From: Paramacrobiotus metropolitanus
Lineage: Eukaryota; Tardigrada; Eutardigrada; Parachela; Macrobiotidae
Direction: 5' to 3'
Assembly (NCBI RefSeq): GCF_019649055.1
Contig: NW_026570264.1
Span: 682,001-746,000, forward strand
DNA length: 64,000 nt
Shown: one piece after another, positions 18,777-29,047 of the stretch
Numbering within the stretch: the first letter of the stretch is position 1
Layout: the number at the start of each line of letters is the position of its first letter
Notes under the pieces: model-generated
Databases searched by the model: none
Seen by the model: only the letters and a program-made list of their open reading frames with translations
What the model was told of the DNA's origin: nothing
Program-made: the position numbers and the translations under genes

Positions 18777-19748
18777 ATGGATCAAGCAGCAGCAACGACG
18801 AAGACGATGGCCAATCTACTGTTGCGACAAGCGTATCTGAACCCCCAACACCCGGGCAGCTTTACGGGGATTCAAAAGTTTCGCAACCACTATCTACCAG
18901 CAACAAGCTACCAACAGACGCGGGAGCAGCTAGAACATCTGGATCCATATACAGTCCACAAATCTCGACGAAAAAAGTTCAAAAGAAACCCCGTAGTTGT
19001 CTCAAACCTAGCGGAGCAATATCAAGCCGATCTGGCAGACATGTCAAAATATGCGAAACAGAACAAGGGGTACCGTTGGATACTATTTGTGATCGACGTC
19101 TTCAGCAAGAAAGTAAGCTGTCAACTACTAAAGAATAAAAGCGGTACCGAAGTTAAATTTGGTTTGGAAAAGGTCTTTGCAGAACTTGGCGTACCTATTA
19201 AATTGCAAACCGACAAAGGTCTTGAATTTTACAATAAGGATGTTAAGAATTTTTTGACGGTCCAGAAGGTTTTCCTGTTCTCGTCTGAAAATAAAGCAAT
19301 CAAAGCATCCTTAGCTGAGAATGGCATACGTAATCTAAAGAAACGTATATGGCAATTATTTCGACACCGACAGTCTAAAGTGTACTGGGACGTTTTGAGT
19401 GATTTGGTTAAGAGTTACAACAACGCAATCCATTCTTCGCATAAAGTCACCCCCAATGATGTTAGCCAGTCTAATTCTCTGCAAATATTCAATCGATTAT
19501 ATGCAGAATTATTAATGGGAAAACAGAAAAAACCAAAGTACGGCGTGGGTGACACAGTACGAGTAGCCATCGACAAAACACTTTTTGAAAAAGGATACGA
19601 GTCAACATTTAAGGAGGAAATTTACAAAATACATCAAGTGCTACCACAACAACCAGAGCCGCTTTATGTATTAGTGGATGAAGACGGGGACTTAATTCGC
19701 GGAAAATATTACGAAGCCGAACTCAGTCGTGTGAGAAATGACTCATAA
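18777..19748 (+). CDS. Retroviral-type DDE integrase
   Basis: A 323-residue rve-family integrase that would join the linear element to target DNA. Core acidic residues lie in QADLADMS (first Asp, about residue 85), LQTDKGLEF (second Asp, about 145) and KASLAENGIRNLK (Glu, about 180), which gives the expected D-35-E spacing. The C-terminal quarter has KPKYGVGDTVR and a YEAELSRV end, as in the SH3/chromo-like tail of Polinton integrases. Its last 11 bp overlap the next gene. Confidence 0.9.
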   Translation: MDQAAATTKTMANLLLRQAYLNPQHPGSFTGIQKFRNHYLPATSYQQTREQLEHLDPYTVHKSRRKKFKRNPVVVSNLAEQYQADLADMSKYAKQNKGYRWILFVIDVFSKKVSCQLLKNKSGTEVKFGLEKVFAELGVPIKLQTDKGLEFYNKDVKNFLTVQKVFLFSSENKAIKASLAENGIRNLKKRIWQLFRHRQSKVYWDVLSDLVKSYNNAIHSSHKVTPNDVSQSNSLQIFNRLYAELLMGKQKKPKYGVGDTVRVAIDKTLFEKGYESTFKEEIYKIHQVLPQQPEPLYVLVDEDGDLIRGKYYEAELSRVRNDS

Positions 19749-20667
19749 CAGCTTCTATGTCACGCTTCCATCTGATGCCTGTATGCAGCAGTTTCCAAAG
19801 AATAATGCAGCTGAATGGACAACAAAGCTAAAGAGTGTTTTATCACTACCGGGACAATGGGAAATGGCATTGGTGGAAATACAGTATCCTAATTCAATGT
19901 ACAATTTACCCAGCCCCCAAACATTGCACGTAGACCAAATTACATCCATGGATAGCAACGGTGTTTTCGTAATGGATCGCGACACAATTACAGTACCTGC
20001 AGGAATCTATGAGAAAAGTGATATCATTGATTTTATAAACGGTAAAGTGCCGCGGTTAAAGCCGTTCGGCGATTCTGCATTGGAAAAACAGGCTTTCCAA
20101 TTCGAATTATTAAAAACTGAACCCAAGCTCAAAGTAAAGTTTCCTAGCGTGCGGGTTTTTCTGGATTTTCCTCCCTCATCTTTGCATCTATCCCGTATGC
20201 TGGGATTCAAAGAACGACGATTTTCTGCAGCACATTCCGAACAGTATGAAAATTTTTTGATGGAAAAAACGAATTTTGCTTCCGCAAGTACCACGCTGTC
20301 CGACCAGTTAAAGGCATTGGCAGAGCTGCAGCTCTTGGAAACTTCTGTACTAATGACGGCGGATAAACCTGTGAACATGCACATTGGGAACCAATCAATT
20401 TTTGTGTACTGCAACAAGTGTGACTACAATATTGTGGGTGATGAAACTATGCAACTTTTGCGCGCTTTCCCCATTAAAGCAAGTGTTCCGCGCTTCGAAA
20501 TTGTTTCGGAAAGGTTCGAGGATCCACATTATCTACCTGTTTTATACGATCGACTGGACACAATCGACATCAACATTGCAACTGATCTGGGAGAACCGGC
20601 AATTTTTCAGACTGGAAAATCAATGGTAAAGCTGCACTTTCGGCCCATTCAGTATTACTATCGCTAA
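19738..20667 (+). CDS. Penton-like minor capsid protein
   Basis: A 309-residue protein opening with FYVTLPSDAC, then a WEMALVEIQYPNSMYN segment. This opening is typical of the Polinton minor capsid (penton, single jelly-roll) protein found next to the major capsid gene. It ends 3 bp before the capsid start. It would form capsid vertices. The identification rests on these N-terminal motifs and gene order. Confidence 0.75.
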   Translation: MTHNSFYVTLPSDACMQQFPKNNAAEWTTKLKSVLSLPGQWEMALVEIQYPNSMYNLPSPQTLHVDQITSMDSNGVFVMDRDTITVPAGIYEKSDIIDFINGKVPRLKPFGDSALEKQAFQFELLKTEPKLKVKFPSVRVFLDFPPSSLHLSRMLGFKERRFSAAHSEQYENFLMEKTNFASASTTLSDQLKALAELQLLETSVLMTADKPVNMHIGNQSIFVYCNKCDYNIVGDETMQLLRAFPIKASVPRFEIVSERFEDPHYLPVLYDRLDTIDINIATDLGEPAIFQTGKSMVKLHFRPIQYYYR

Positions 20668-20670
20668 AAA

Positions 20671-22473
20671 ATGCCCGTTATCCTCTTTGAACCGTCACCA
20701 TCGTTCTATCTGGATTTATTTGCCGGGACCGCCACGGGTGCCGGTAGTCAGCACGGGTATGGAGCCGTCATGACACGGTATCGCGGAAGTTTAATGCAAA
20801 ATGGGAGTGGTTTTATGCTGCCCAATTTTCTGCGCGCAATGCTCAGTAAATTAGCGCATTTTGCGGCTCCGGTTATTAAAGCTGCCGCGCCACATGCTAG
20901 AGCAGCCATGGAAGCAGCAAAGCCTCACCTATGCGACGCAGCGACAACAGTTCTTAATGAGACGTCCAGGAAAGTAGGAGAAAAAATTTCGGAAGCACTC
21001 ACATCGCAAACTCAACAGCAAGGAGGCATCAAGCGGCTCAAGCAGCAGCACAAGAAAACGAAGAAGATCAAGAGACATTCCATACGATTGAAACGGCTTA
21101 AACGGATTCCCCGAGAGAATTTGAGGACGCATTTTAAAATGGCTTTTATTCTGGAAGGAAGCGTACCAGCTATGCAGGTTGAGTCGGATTTATTTTCCGT
21201 TCCAGCCACTCTCGCGGATTTTGTGCGGACAGAAGAAGAACGCATTCTACCGACCTCAGGCCAAACAGAAGAAATTAGTTCGGGAGAAATCTCTTTTTAC
21301 ATCCCACCATCAACATCAGCGTTGCTAGTGCTACCAGAAATTACGCTGGAAATGGATATTGCAATCAAAAAGCAAATTGCAGGACTTGGGGCGGCAACGC
21401 GTATTGAAAACACGGATCTGGTAGCACCAGTCAACCTCATAGCGCATTCTATATTCAGCTCGGTAGAGGTAACAATGGCGAACCGCCTGATAACTAATTC
21501 CACCCCATTGTATGCCTACCGAGCTTACTTGGAAAATTTGTTGGGATACACACCGGCTGCCCTTCAAAGCCAGGCAACAAGTGCAGGATTTTATTTTGAC
21601 AGCCCTGGCTATCTAGAAGATCATGCCAACAACGCTGGAGAAGTAACGCGAAAGGCCGTGTTTGTGACCAACGAGTACGTTCCTTTTAGCGCCAAATTGT
21701 GCACCGACATTTTCCAGCAGGGAAAAAATCTGATCACCGGTGTACCGCTACATGTGCGCCTCATCCTAAATAAGCCGGAATTCTATTTGCGGTCGTATGC
21801 CAATCTTCCAGTAGACACTTTTAAAGCATACCTTCGTAATCCACGACTATATGTTAAACGTTTCGTGCCTAATCCGGTTTACCTGTCTGCGGTCACGGCC
21901 CAATTATCGACAAAAACAGTGAAATATCCCATAGAGCGAGTATGTATGCGCGTTAATGACATTGGCAACATTCAGAGCACGGTGCTGGCTAATTTACACA
22001 TTGGCGCAGTACCCAAATGTGTTTTTGTGGGATTCGTGAAGAGCTCGAGCTTTCACGGGCTGCGCCGAGGTAATCCATTTAACTTTGAACATTTCAACCT
22101 CAACTATATAAGCGTCGAAGTCGACGGACAATCGTATCCTGCTCAAGCCTACCGACCAAATTTCGCCACGGGTGATTATTTACAATCATATGACGGCCTG
22201 TTGGAAACGCTTGGCCGCTTGCACGCACCGGACGGGGCGCTGCCATTTGACCGTAAAGCATTTGCGGAAGGTTTTGCTATTTGGGGATTCGACCTGACGC
22301 CTTCACGGACTGGCCGGGGACCAATGAGCACCGTGCGCCAAGGAAATCTGTCGATTCGTCTGCAGTTTGCCGCCCAATTAACTGAACCAATTATGGCGAT
22401 AACGATGATGGTGTGGGATAATATCATTGAAGTTAATTCACATCGCCAGTTGATTGCGGATTTTACTGCATAA
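20671..22473 (+). CDS. Major capsid protein fused to a pVI-like N-terminal region
   Basis: One 600-codon frame covers two proteins that are usually separate. Residues 1-156 carry GYGAVMTRYRGS, a hydrophobic/Ala-rich segment (about 50-100) and a strongly basic KKTKKIKRHSIRLKRLKR tail, like the small membrane-lytic or core protein upstream of MCP in other Polintons. An in-frame Met at 157 (ATG at 21139) starts MAFILEGS, the usual start of the double-jelly-roll hexon, which then fills the normal length of about 440-450 residues. The product may be a fusion, may be cut by the element's protease, or the MCP may start internally. No stop or frameshift separates the parts. Confidence 0.85.
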   Translation: MPVILFEPSPSFYLDLFAGTATGAGSQHGYGAVMTRYRGSLMQNGSGFMLPNFLRAMLSKLAHFAAPVIKAAAPHARAAMEAAKPHLCDAATTVLNETSRKVGEKISEALTSQTQQQGGIKRLKQQHKKTKKIKRHSIRLKRLKRIPRENLRTHFKMAFILEGSVPAMQVESDLFSVPATLADFVRTEEERILPTSGQTEEISSGEISFYIPPSTSALLVLPEITLEMDIAIKKQIAGLGAATRIENTDLVAPVNLIAHSIFSSVEVTMANRLITNSTPLYAYRAYLENLLGYTPAALQSQATSAGFYFDSPGYLEDHANNAGEVTRKAVFVTNEYVPFSAKLCTDIFQQGKNLITGVPLHVRLILNKPEFYLRSYANLPVDTFKAYLRNPRLYVKRFVPNPVYLSAVTAQLSTKTVKYPIERVCMRVNDIGNIQSTVLANLHIGAVPKCVFVGFVKSSSFHGLRRGNPFNFEHFNLNYISVEVDGQSYPAQAYRPNFATGDYLQSYDGLLETLGRLHAPDGALPFDRKAFAEGFAIWGFDLTPSRTGRGPMSTVRQGNLSIRLQFAAQLTEPIMAITMMVWDNIIEVNSHRQLIADFTA

Positions 22474-22607
22474 AAAGCACAGCGTAAGTGAGTGTGTAAG
22501 ATTTTGCACAAAAGTGTTGTTGCTTGAGCGGTACGCTTCAGGGGCGCAAGCGGGGGTGGGCGCGCTGTCGGCCTCTGACGACGCTGAAGTGAATCGTGAC
22601 GGATGTG

Positions 22608-22659
22608 GTAAACAATGGGCGACCGGAGCGCTTCGCGCTCTCGGTCGCCCGTTGTTTAC
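22608..22659. repeat. Near-perfect 24-bp hairpin between MCP and protease genes
   Basis: GTAAACAATGGGCGACCG then GAGCGC pairs with the downstream arm, with one bulged T, one mismatch and a 3-nt loop. It sits in the only sizeable gap (22474-22719) of the rightward cassette. It could act in 3'-end formation, replication or transcript processing; the sequence does not say which. Confidence 0.8.
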
Positions 22660-22719
22660 AGGACAAAATCAAAAGAATATTTTTAACGTTGCTGTTGTTG
22701 TATACAGACTGGCACTACA

Positions 22720-23241
22720 ATGGACACCGCTGAAATCAGCCATGTATTACGTTCAAGCGCGGTGACACGAGACGCTTTCATTGGTGTATTTGCTGCGGAC
22801 ATGTTACCATCTTTGCTTCCAGCCAAACTGCCATGGGCATGTGTTGTCAATACTGACGAAGCTGCAAAACCTGGCTCGCATTGGCTGGCGTTCTACCAGG
22901 CTGTACCAGGACAATTGGAATATTTTGACTCTTACGGACATGAACCATATTACTACGGCCGCCACATTGAAAATTTTTGCAAGAACGCTGGCAGAGTTAT
23001 TTCGCAAGCGCATCGTTTACAAATGGAATGGAGTACCGTGTGTGGACAGTACTGCTGCTTTTTTATTTTAAAACGATGCTCCGGCGAGTCGTTTACTTCT
23101 CTTATTCATTTATTTACCAGTAGCAAATCTTCGAATGATCGAATGGTTTGTGCTTATGTTAATTATTATTTCAGTTTGAAAACTGTAGTCCGTGATAACT
23201 CTATGCTTATACAGTCTGTTTTCCGCCAGTTAATGCAATAA
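22720..23241 (+). CDS. Adenain-like cysteine protease (maturation protease)
   Basis: A 173-residue Ulp1/adenain-type protease. The expected catalytic set is visible: His54 in GSHWLAFY, Asp70 in EYFDSYG, Gln101, and Cys108 in STVCGQYC, with the Gln-to-Cys spacing of seven residues as in adenain. In adenovirus-like systems this enzyme processes virion proteins. A plausible substrate here is the pVI-like/MCP fusion just upstream. It starts 61 bp after the hairpin. Confidence 0.88.
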   Translation: MDTAEISHVLRSSAVTRDAFIGVFAADMLPSLLPAKLPWACVVNTDEAAKPGSHWLAFYQAVPGQLEYFDSYGHEPYYYGRHIENFCKNAGRVISQAHRLQMEWSTVCGQYCCFFILKRCSGESFTSLIHLFTSSKSSNDRMVCAYVNYYFSLKTVVRDNSMLIQSVFRQLMQ

Positions 23242-23362
23242 AGTCACGTCACCAACGCCAGTTTTTTCACGTACTGTTTGTATAGGAGTAAAAAATAATT
23301 TGCTGTGCACCAAAGTATTTTGCCACCACAGCGTGACGTTGCGCTGCATCCGTTTTGATGCT

Positions 23363-23371
23363 ATATATAAA
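23363..23371 (+). promoter_or_regulatory. TATA box upstream of accessory protein B
   Basis: TATATATAA lies 95 bp before the ATG at 23466, with no gene in between. Its placement suits a TATA promoter for that gene. Confidence 0.5.
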
Positions 23372-23465
23372 ATACTTTGTCAGTGCGTAACTTACAAATA
23401 TAACAGTTATTTCATCTCATTACGCAGCGGAAACTAACGATTTCTGATTCTGTTTTGTTCAAAGA

Positions 23466-24029
23466 ATGGTTTACCATATTGTTGTAGACATTAAGTGGTA
23501 TACGCTTAATGGGAAGCCAATTATTACGTCACTTGCAATAAGTTCTGTCGAATTTTATTGCCTTTATTATACCACTTTTGCGCTAGCGCCAAACAATTAC
23601 ATTGTTAATAAATTTGGCATTTGTTCTTCGGATAATGATGCTGTGTTCGATAAAGCTTTCTCAGAGTTAGAACATCAGTTAAATCGATCGTTTAAAAATT
23701 ATCTCCGCTATGTTGATGATCCTGCCGTTGTCGTTTTCTATGCAAAAGGGGGACAAAAGTGTCTCATTCTTCAACAACTGCTCAAATCTGATGTCATTAA
23801 TCTTGATACACTTGGCTGTCCGCGTTTTGCTGCTCTAAGTAACGACAAGTGCTACAGTCCTAACAAAGCGCAATCGTACTCTAATTGGATGCTGGACTAC
23901 TATTTAAAAAGCCGTACGAAATGCCTGCTTTGCCGAATGCCGATTCCTGAAGAAAGAGCTACCCATCGACTGCAACGACACTGCCGCAGCAAAAGACCAG
24001 ATCAGAATTCTTACTGGGGTATGCGTTAA
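23466..24029 (+). CDS. Polinton accessory protein B, paralogue of accessory protein A
   Basis: A 187-residue protein sharing V-x-DI-x-W, F-x-AKG, NL-x-x-LGCP-x-F and NWM with the 152-residue protein at 16694-17152. B has an extra C-terminal region with CLLCRMP...H...HC, a possible Cys2-His-Cys zinc site. It has its own TATA box and lies just upstream of the polymerase gene. Two diverged copies within one element suggest an internal duplication with specialisation. Function unknown. Confidence 0.7.
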   Translation: MVYHIVVDIKWYTLNGKPIITSLAISSVEFYCLYYTTFALAPNNYIVNKFGICSSDNDAVFDKAFSELEHQLNRSFKNYLRYVDDPAVVVFYAKGGQKCLILQQLLKSDVINLDTLGCPRFAALSNDKCYSPNKAQSYSNWMLDYYLKSRTKCLLCRMPIPEERATHRLQRHCRSKRPDQNSYWGMR

Positions 24030-24261
24030 TATATATCTCGCTATTTTACAAAGATTTCGAGGTGGTCTATATTATTGCAGATGACCAAAAAAATAGATGT
24101 TGCATCCGCTGTGGCGCTGTGTTTCCTCCCTCGAACGCTGATTGCGCCTAATAAAAAACGTGTTGCGAATATTATCGCATCCAGCACGTTTCATCGAATG
24201 AGTCATTAAATTTTGTTGGCCGATGTAACTATAAAATGCTGTACGGAATTTTGCTTACACA

Positions 24262-24269
24262 TATAAATA
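24262..24269 (+). promoter_or_regulatory. TATA box of the polymerase gene
   Basis: TATAAATA lies 75 bp upstream of the ATG at 24337. The rest of the 24030-24336 gap holds no gene. Confidence 0.5.
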
Positions 24270-24336
24270 AGCTGCTTATATGAGGCTGGATTTCTGCGAA
24301 TAGCAAAGTACTTCCATCAGGTTGTTTTTCTACACC

Positions 24337-27300
24337 ATGACACAAATTCCTGATCCGTCAATACCGTCAACTGCCCTTGAGACCGACGCGGAAACTGAAT
24401 TTGCAGATAGTGCTCTCTTTAATCATAACTACGCGCTTCTTGATCATAATTATTCTGCAGCTCCGGCTGGTGTACCTGCGCAGCGTTTAGAAGAGCTTGA
24501 TCCAGATTTGTATGATATTAAAGAACATTATGAGTTGGAAAAAACCGGAGCCAAATATTCGCAAAAGTTTTCAGTTTTATTTGAGAGTTATAAGTGTCAG
24601 ATAAACGGCCTTGAAAATTTATCGTTCAAGTACGCAGTGAAGACCATAACTCTGCTGTTGAAAGATATCCTTGAAACGGTGATTTCCAAAATACCTGCGC
24701 ACAACTTGGTGAGAATTCGCATATACCAGGCGGCACTGCAGTACCCTATTTGGATGCCACCTATTCAACGCGATCAGTTGACTATCGAGCGATGGATGAC
24801 GACAATCAAAAGAATTTTGAATTCAAATCAAGCGTTTTTATTGGACGAGTCTTTTGAACTGTCAGTGCAGCATACAGATACACCAATCGGCTCATGCAGA
24901 AAGAACGTCTCCCAGTTGTTGCGGCAAATTTTGGACAAAAAACGGTGCATCACCCAGATTCGAAACTCGGACAGTTTATGTATGGCTAGAGCAATTGTGG
25001 TCGCTAAAGCGCATGCGGATGGCGATAAAGAATTTTATACAAAGCTCTACCGAACCAAGAAACTGCAGGATGAAAAAACCAGAGAATTGCTGCGGGCTGC
25101 CCGGTTGCCAAATAGAGAATACAGCCTGGAAGACGTTCCTCGGTTTGAAGAAGTTCTGCCAAATTATCAGATTATTGTAGTATCTGTCGACCACGGAAAC
25201 TCAGTTGTCTACTGTGGCGCTTATGCTGAGAAGCGTATTATGTTGCTCGATCATGACCGGCATTTTGATGTTCTGACATCTTTGCCGGCTTACTTCGAGC
25301 ATCACTACTACTGTTACCGTTGCATGAAAGGCTACAATCAACGAGAAGACCACCGGTGTGAGTTTAAATGTCACCAATGTCTGTCTGCAGCGTGCAAGAT
25401 GCAAAAAGATTCAAAAATACCTTGTTCGGAATGTAATCGCGACTTTTATGGCCAGGAGTGTTTTGAAAGGCACAAGTCTGGAACCAGTCCCATCTGTTCA
25501 AAGTTTTTTGTATGTGGAATATGCAAATCTTTCGTTTCTCTTGTAAAACGTCGAATGCGGACAAATTACGACGCACCTCGAGATAACAGAAGAGATGCTG
25601 ACAACTGCGATGACGACGAAGACGAACCGGAAATCGAACTGGATATTGACGATCAGCAACATCGTTGTGGTGAAGTGTACTGCGCAACCTGTTCACTCTT
25701 TCACTTGCCGGAAGAAAGCCATGTCTGCTATATGCAGCCCATCGAACTTACGGATAACGAGAAAGCGAAACATCAAAACGAAAAATTTGCATACTTCGAC
25801 CTCGAAACCTACCAAGATGACACAGGTGAATTCCGAGTGAATCTAGCAGTCATCGCCACGAAGGATGAGAAGTTTGTGCTCCCTGAGGATGGAAACATTA
25901 ATGGCGACATCGCAAATGCTCTTGGGGATTTCATTTTCAGCGAACGTTTTCGGGGATACACTTTTATTGCGCATAATTTAAAGGTAAAAAATATCGAAAT
26001 CAACAGCAGCAGCAGCTTATTCATAACTGATTGATGTGGTTTGTATTTCAGGGGTTCGACGGGTATTTCCTGTTAAACTATTTAGTAAAAAATGGTGTTA
26101 TTCCACACCCACTGATTTTTAATGGTAGTAAAATTATGCAAATGGATTTCAGTAAACTCAAAATAAAATTTCGAGATTCCATGAACTACGTGCCATCGTC
26201 ACTAAGGAATTTCGCGAAGGCGTTTGGTTTGCAAGAAACTAAAGGAGATTTTCCACACAAGCTGAATAAACCCGAAAATTGGAACAAGATCATCCCTTGG
26301 CCAGATCGGCATGACTACGGTTACCAATCCATGAAAAGATGTGAGCGGAAACGTTCCATAAAATGGTTTCGCAAGGAACGACGCCGTCATCACAATCAGT
26401 TTGATTTTAATGCACATTTCATCAAGTATGTCCGATCTTTTCTTATTAATAATACACTCGCTATATGCAACTGTTTCACAGGTACTGTTCCCAGGACGTT
26501 CTCGTACTACAACAAGCATGTGAAAAATTTCGAATGCTTTTCCAACAAGTATCTGGTGGATTATGTCCATTTGCTTCTGGCCTTACAACCCCTGGAATGT
26601 GCAATTATTTTTGGAGAGCGCGAATGCTGAAGAAGAGCCAAATTGCTTTAATCGGTCCACCAGGACAGGGAAAGAAATCATCTGTAAAAGCAGAACGGTG
26701 GCTACGATCGATAGAACTGGATAACGATACAAAACTGGAAAAAGAATTTCGAATCGGGCACTGGACCGTTGATGGCTTCCATTCAGAAACCAAAACAGTT
26801 TACGAATTTTTAGGTCTGTCACAGGATAATACGTTTAATCACTTGCGATCTTTGACATTTACCGACAAAATATTTCTGTCTCTAGGATGTATGTGGCACG
26901 GCTGCAGCGACTGTACCACGAAAAGCATGCATGCACCCGTTTCTTGGTAAACCAATGGAAGAGGTTCAGAAAGCGACTTTTTTGCGCCTTGATGCAATAA
27001 AAACTCTGGGATACACGATTGTATCGATTTGGGAGCACGATTACGACATGAAATTAGCATCTGACATTGAGTTTCGAAAGCTAACTGAGCTCGCCAACGT
27101 GATGGAGCCGTTGCATCCGCGGGATGCCTTTACTGGTGGTCGAACAAATGCAATAAAGCTTTACCATAAATGCGGACCAGGGGAGAAAATTTATTCACTT
27201 GACGTTATTAGCGAATATCCATACATCAACAAAAATTTGCCCTACCCCGTTGGACCACCGGTTGTTATTACTAACGACTTTCCACCAGTGGAAAAAATAT

Positions 27301-28669
27301 TTGGAGTGGTAAAATGTCGCATTATTCCACCACCGTCTTTATTCCTTCCAGTGCTGCCCTACCGAACGGATAAGCTAACATTCCCGTTATGCGCGAGGTG
27401 CGTGAAAGAGCGTGTTAACTCTCCCTGTGATCATGAGGATGACGATAGGGCTCTGGAAGGAACGGGGTGTACACCGGAAATTCATCGAGCGTTAGAAGTT
27501 GGCTACCGCATCGATAAAATTTATTCTGCGTGGCACTACCCCGAGCAAATGCAATATCTATTCAGGGAGTACATTGACTTGTTTTTGAAGCTGAAAACTG
27601 AAGCGTCTGGCTATCCTTCAAACTGTCACACAAACGAGGAGAAAGACTTTTATGTTAAAGAATTCCTTGGTAAAGAAAATATTCAGCTGGATAAAGATAA
27701 TATTGCTAAAAATGATGCGCTCAGAGCGCTTTGCAAGCTTATGTTGAATAGTTTTTGGTAAGAATCGTGAAGCTGCCAAAAACCCGACTTTATTAATTAA
27801 CTATGGATGAATTGTTTTTTTTTACAGGGGAAAGTTTGGGCAGCAGGAAGACCGTTCCAACACGGCAATGGTGGAGAAGAAAGAGGTCTTTCATGACTTT
27901 TTATTTTCAAATAAATACGAAGTTGCTGGATTCGACTTGGTTACGGATGAAGTCATGGCCGTACAATACCGTTCGAAGAAGGATTATATAGTAACGAATA
28001 AGAAAACCAATGTTGTCATTGCGGCTTTCACTACTGCTTATGCACGATTGCACCTCCTCAAATTTATGGAGATGGTTGGGGACCGCCTACTATATCATGA
28101 TACCGGTATGCAGTAATAATAGTGATTTTGTTTTTGCCTTCTTTATTCATAGGGTTTTGGTTCGTTGCAGATAGCATTTTCTATGTTCACAAAGACGAAC
28201 TGCCTGACCCACCAACGGGAACTTGTCTTGGCGACTTGTCATCATCGCTGGAACCTAACGAGCACATAGAAAAATTTGTGGCGCTTGGTACACCATTAAC
28301 TTCCAATAATTAATTATTCCTGAGTACTATACGTGTGTATTACTTTTCTTTATAGGGCCTAAAAGCTACGCTTATCGTACCAACACTGGTCACGAAACAA
28401 TAAAAGTGAAGGGATTTACGTTAACACGGCAGGCCAGAAAACAGCTGAATCTGGAAAGTTTGAAGGAATTGCTACTGGAAAGCCTTGCACCGCCAGATGA
28501 ACCAAACGATATTATGGTTAATTATCCGTTCAACATTACGCGAAATAAGCGCAAGTTGGAGGTTCTGTCTACGGAAATGAATAAGCGCTTCAGACTTACC
28601 TACTCAAAACGTCGAATTGTCGACACCGAATTTCATACTCGTCCCTGGGGTGATGTTTCCGGAGAATAG
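24337..28669 (+). CDS. Family B DNA polymerase, seven exons, frameshifted
   Basis: Exons: 24337-25983, 26052-26425, 26482-26813, 26886-27757, 27828-28105, 28171-28287 and 28356-28669; all introns are GT-AG, 56-72 bp. I start at ATG 24337, because 24322 is only a TTG. The N-terminus (residues about 200-320) has a CITQIRNSDSLC segment like the OTU-type domain of Polinton polymerases, then a Cys/His cluster (about 320-460). Exonuclease motif I is FDLET (about residue 486); motif II (AHNLK/GFDG) spans intron 1. Polymerase motif A is LDVISEYP (27198-27221, Glu where Leu is usual), B is KLMLNSFW/GKFG across intron 4, and C (DTDS) is split by intron 5. A GCATGCATGC direct repeat at 26925-26934 shifts the frame to a stop at 26948 before the palm domain, so full-length enzyme is not encoded as read. 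Confidence 0.9.
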
Positions 28670-28828
28670 GCCTTCAATTTCCAGTACCGTACAGTTGTTA
28701 ATAATAGTTTTAATATTATAGCTAATTCCAAAAAATGCTTCCAGCAATATTATTAGAATCAGCATGATGACAATGCAGGAGCCTATTGCTGCCTCACAGA
28801 AGTTCTTTTTGCACACAATGCGAGCCAT
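28604..28828 (-). CDS. Possible small membrane protein at the Polinton right end
   Basis: An ATG at 28828 opens a 74-codon frame with a strong hydrophobic helix (about residues 14-34) and two N-glycosylation-type NxS/T sites. It overlaps the last 66 bp of the polymerase gene in antisense. A real gene is possible because nothing else fills this end, but no homologue is recognised. Confidence 0.3.
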   Translation of the reverse strand: MARIVCKKNFCEAAIGSCIVIMLILIILLEAFFGISYNIKTIINNCTVLEIEGLFSGNITPGTSMKFGVDNSTF

Positions 28829-29047
28829 CTTAGCAAGACTATGTTCGGGTATTGTGTTTGTTTTCTTTGAACATTGTTTCTTTAATAGTTACTTCAATAG
28901 AAAAGTTGCATTAAACATCGCAGCTTAACTCTAATTAAAGAGGTATGAATAAAGGCGCAGACCCATACGTTCCATGTAAACTGCATTGTATCTACAGTTG
29001 TAAAGTATATGCAGTGTACAAACTTACTGATTCATAAAGTAGATCTA

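Noticed and set aside
18701-19138. 145-codon frame over the integrase start
   Set aside because: Shifted frame across the integrase gene, with low-complexity Ser/Thr content.
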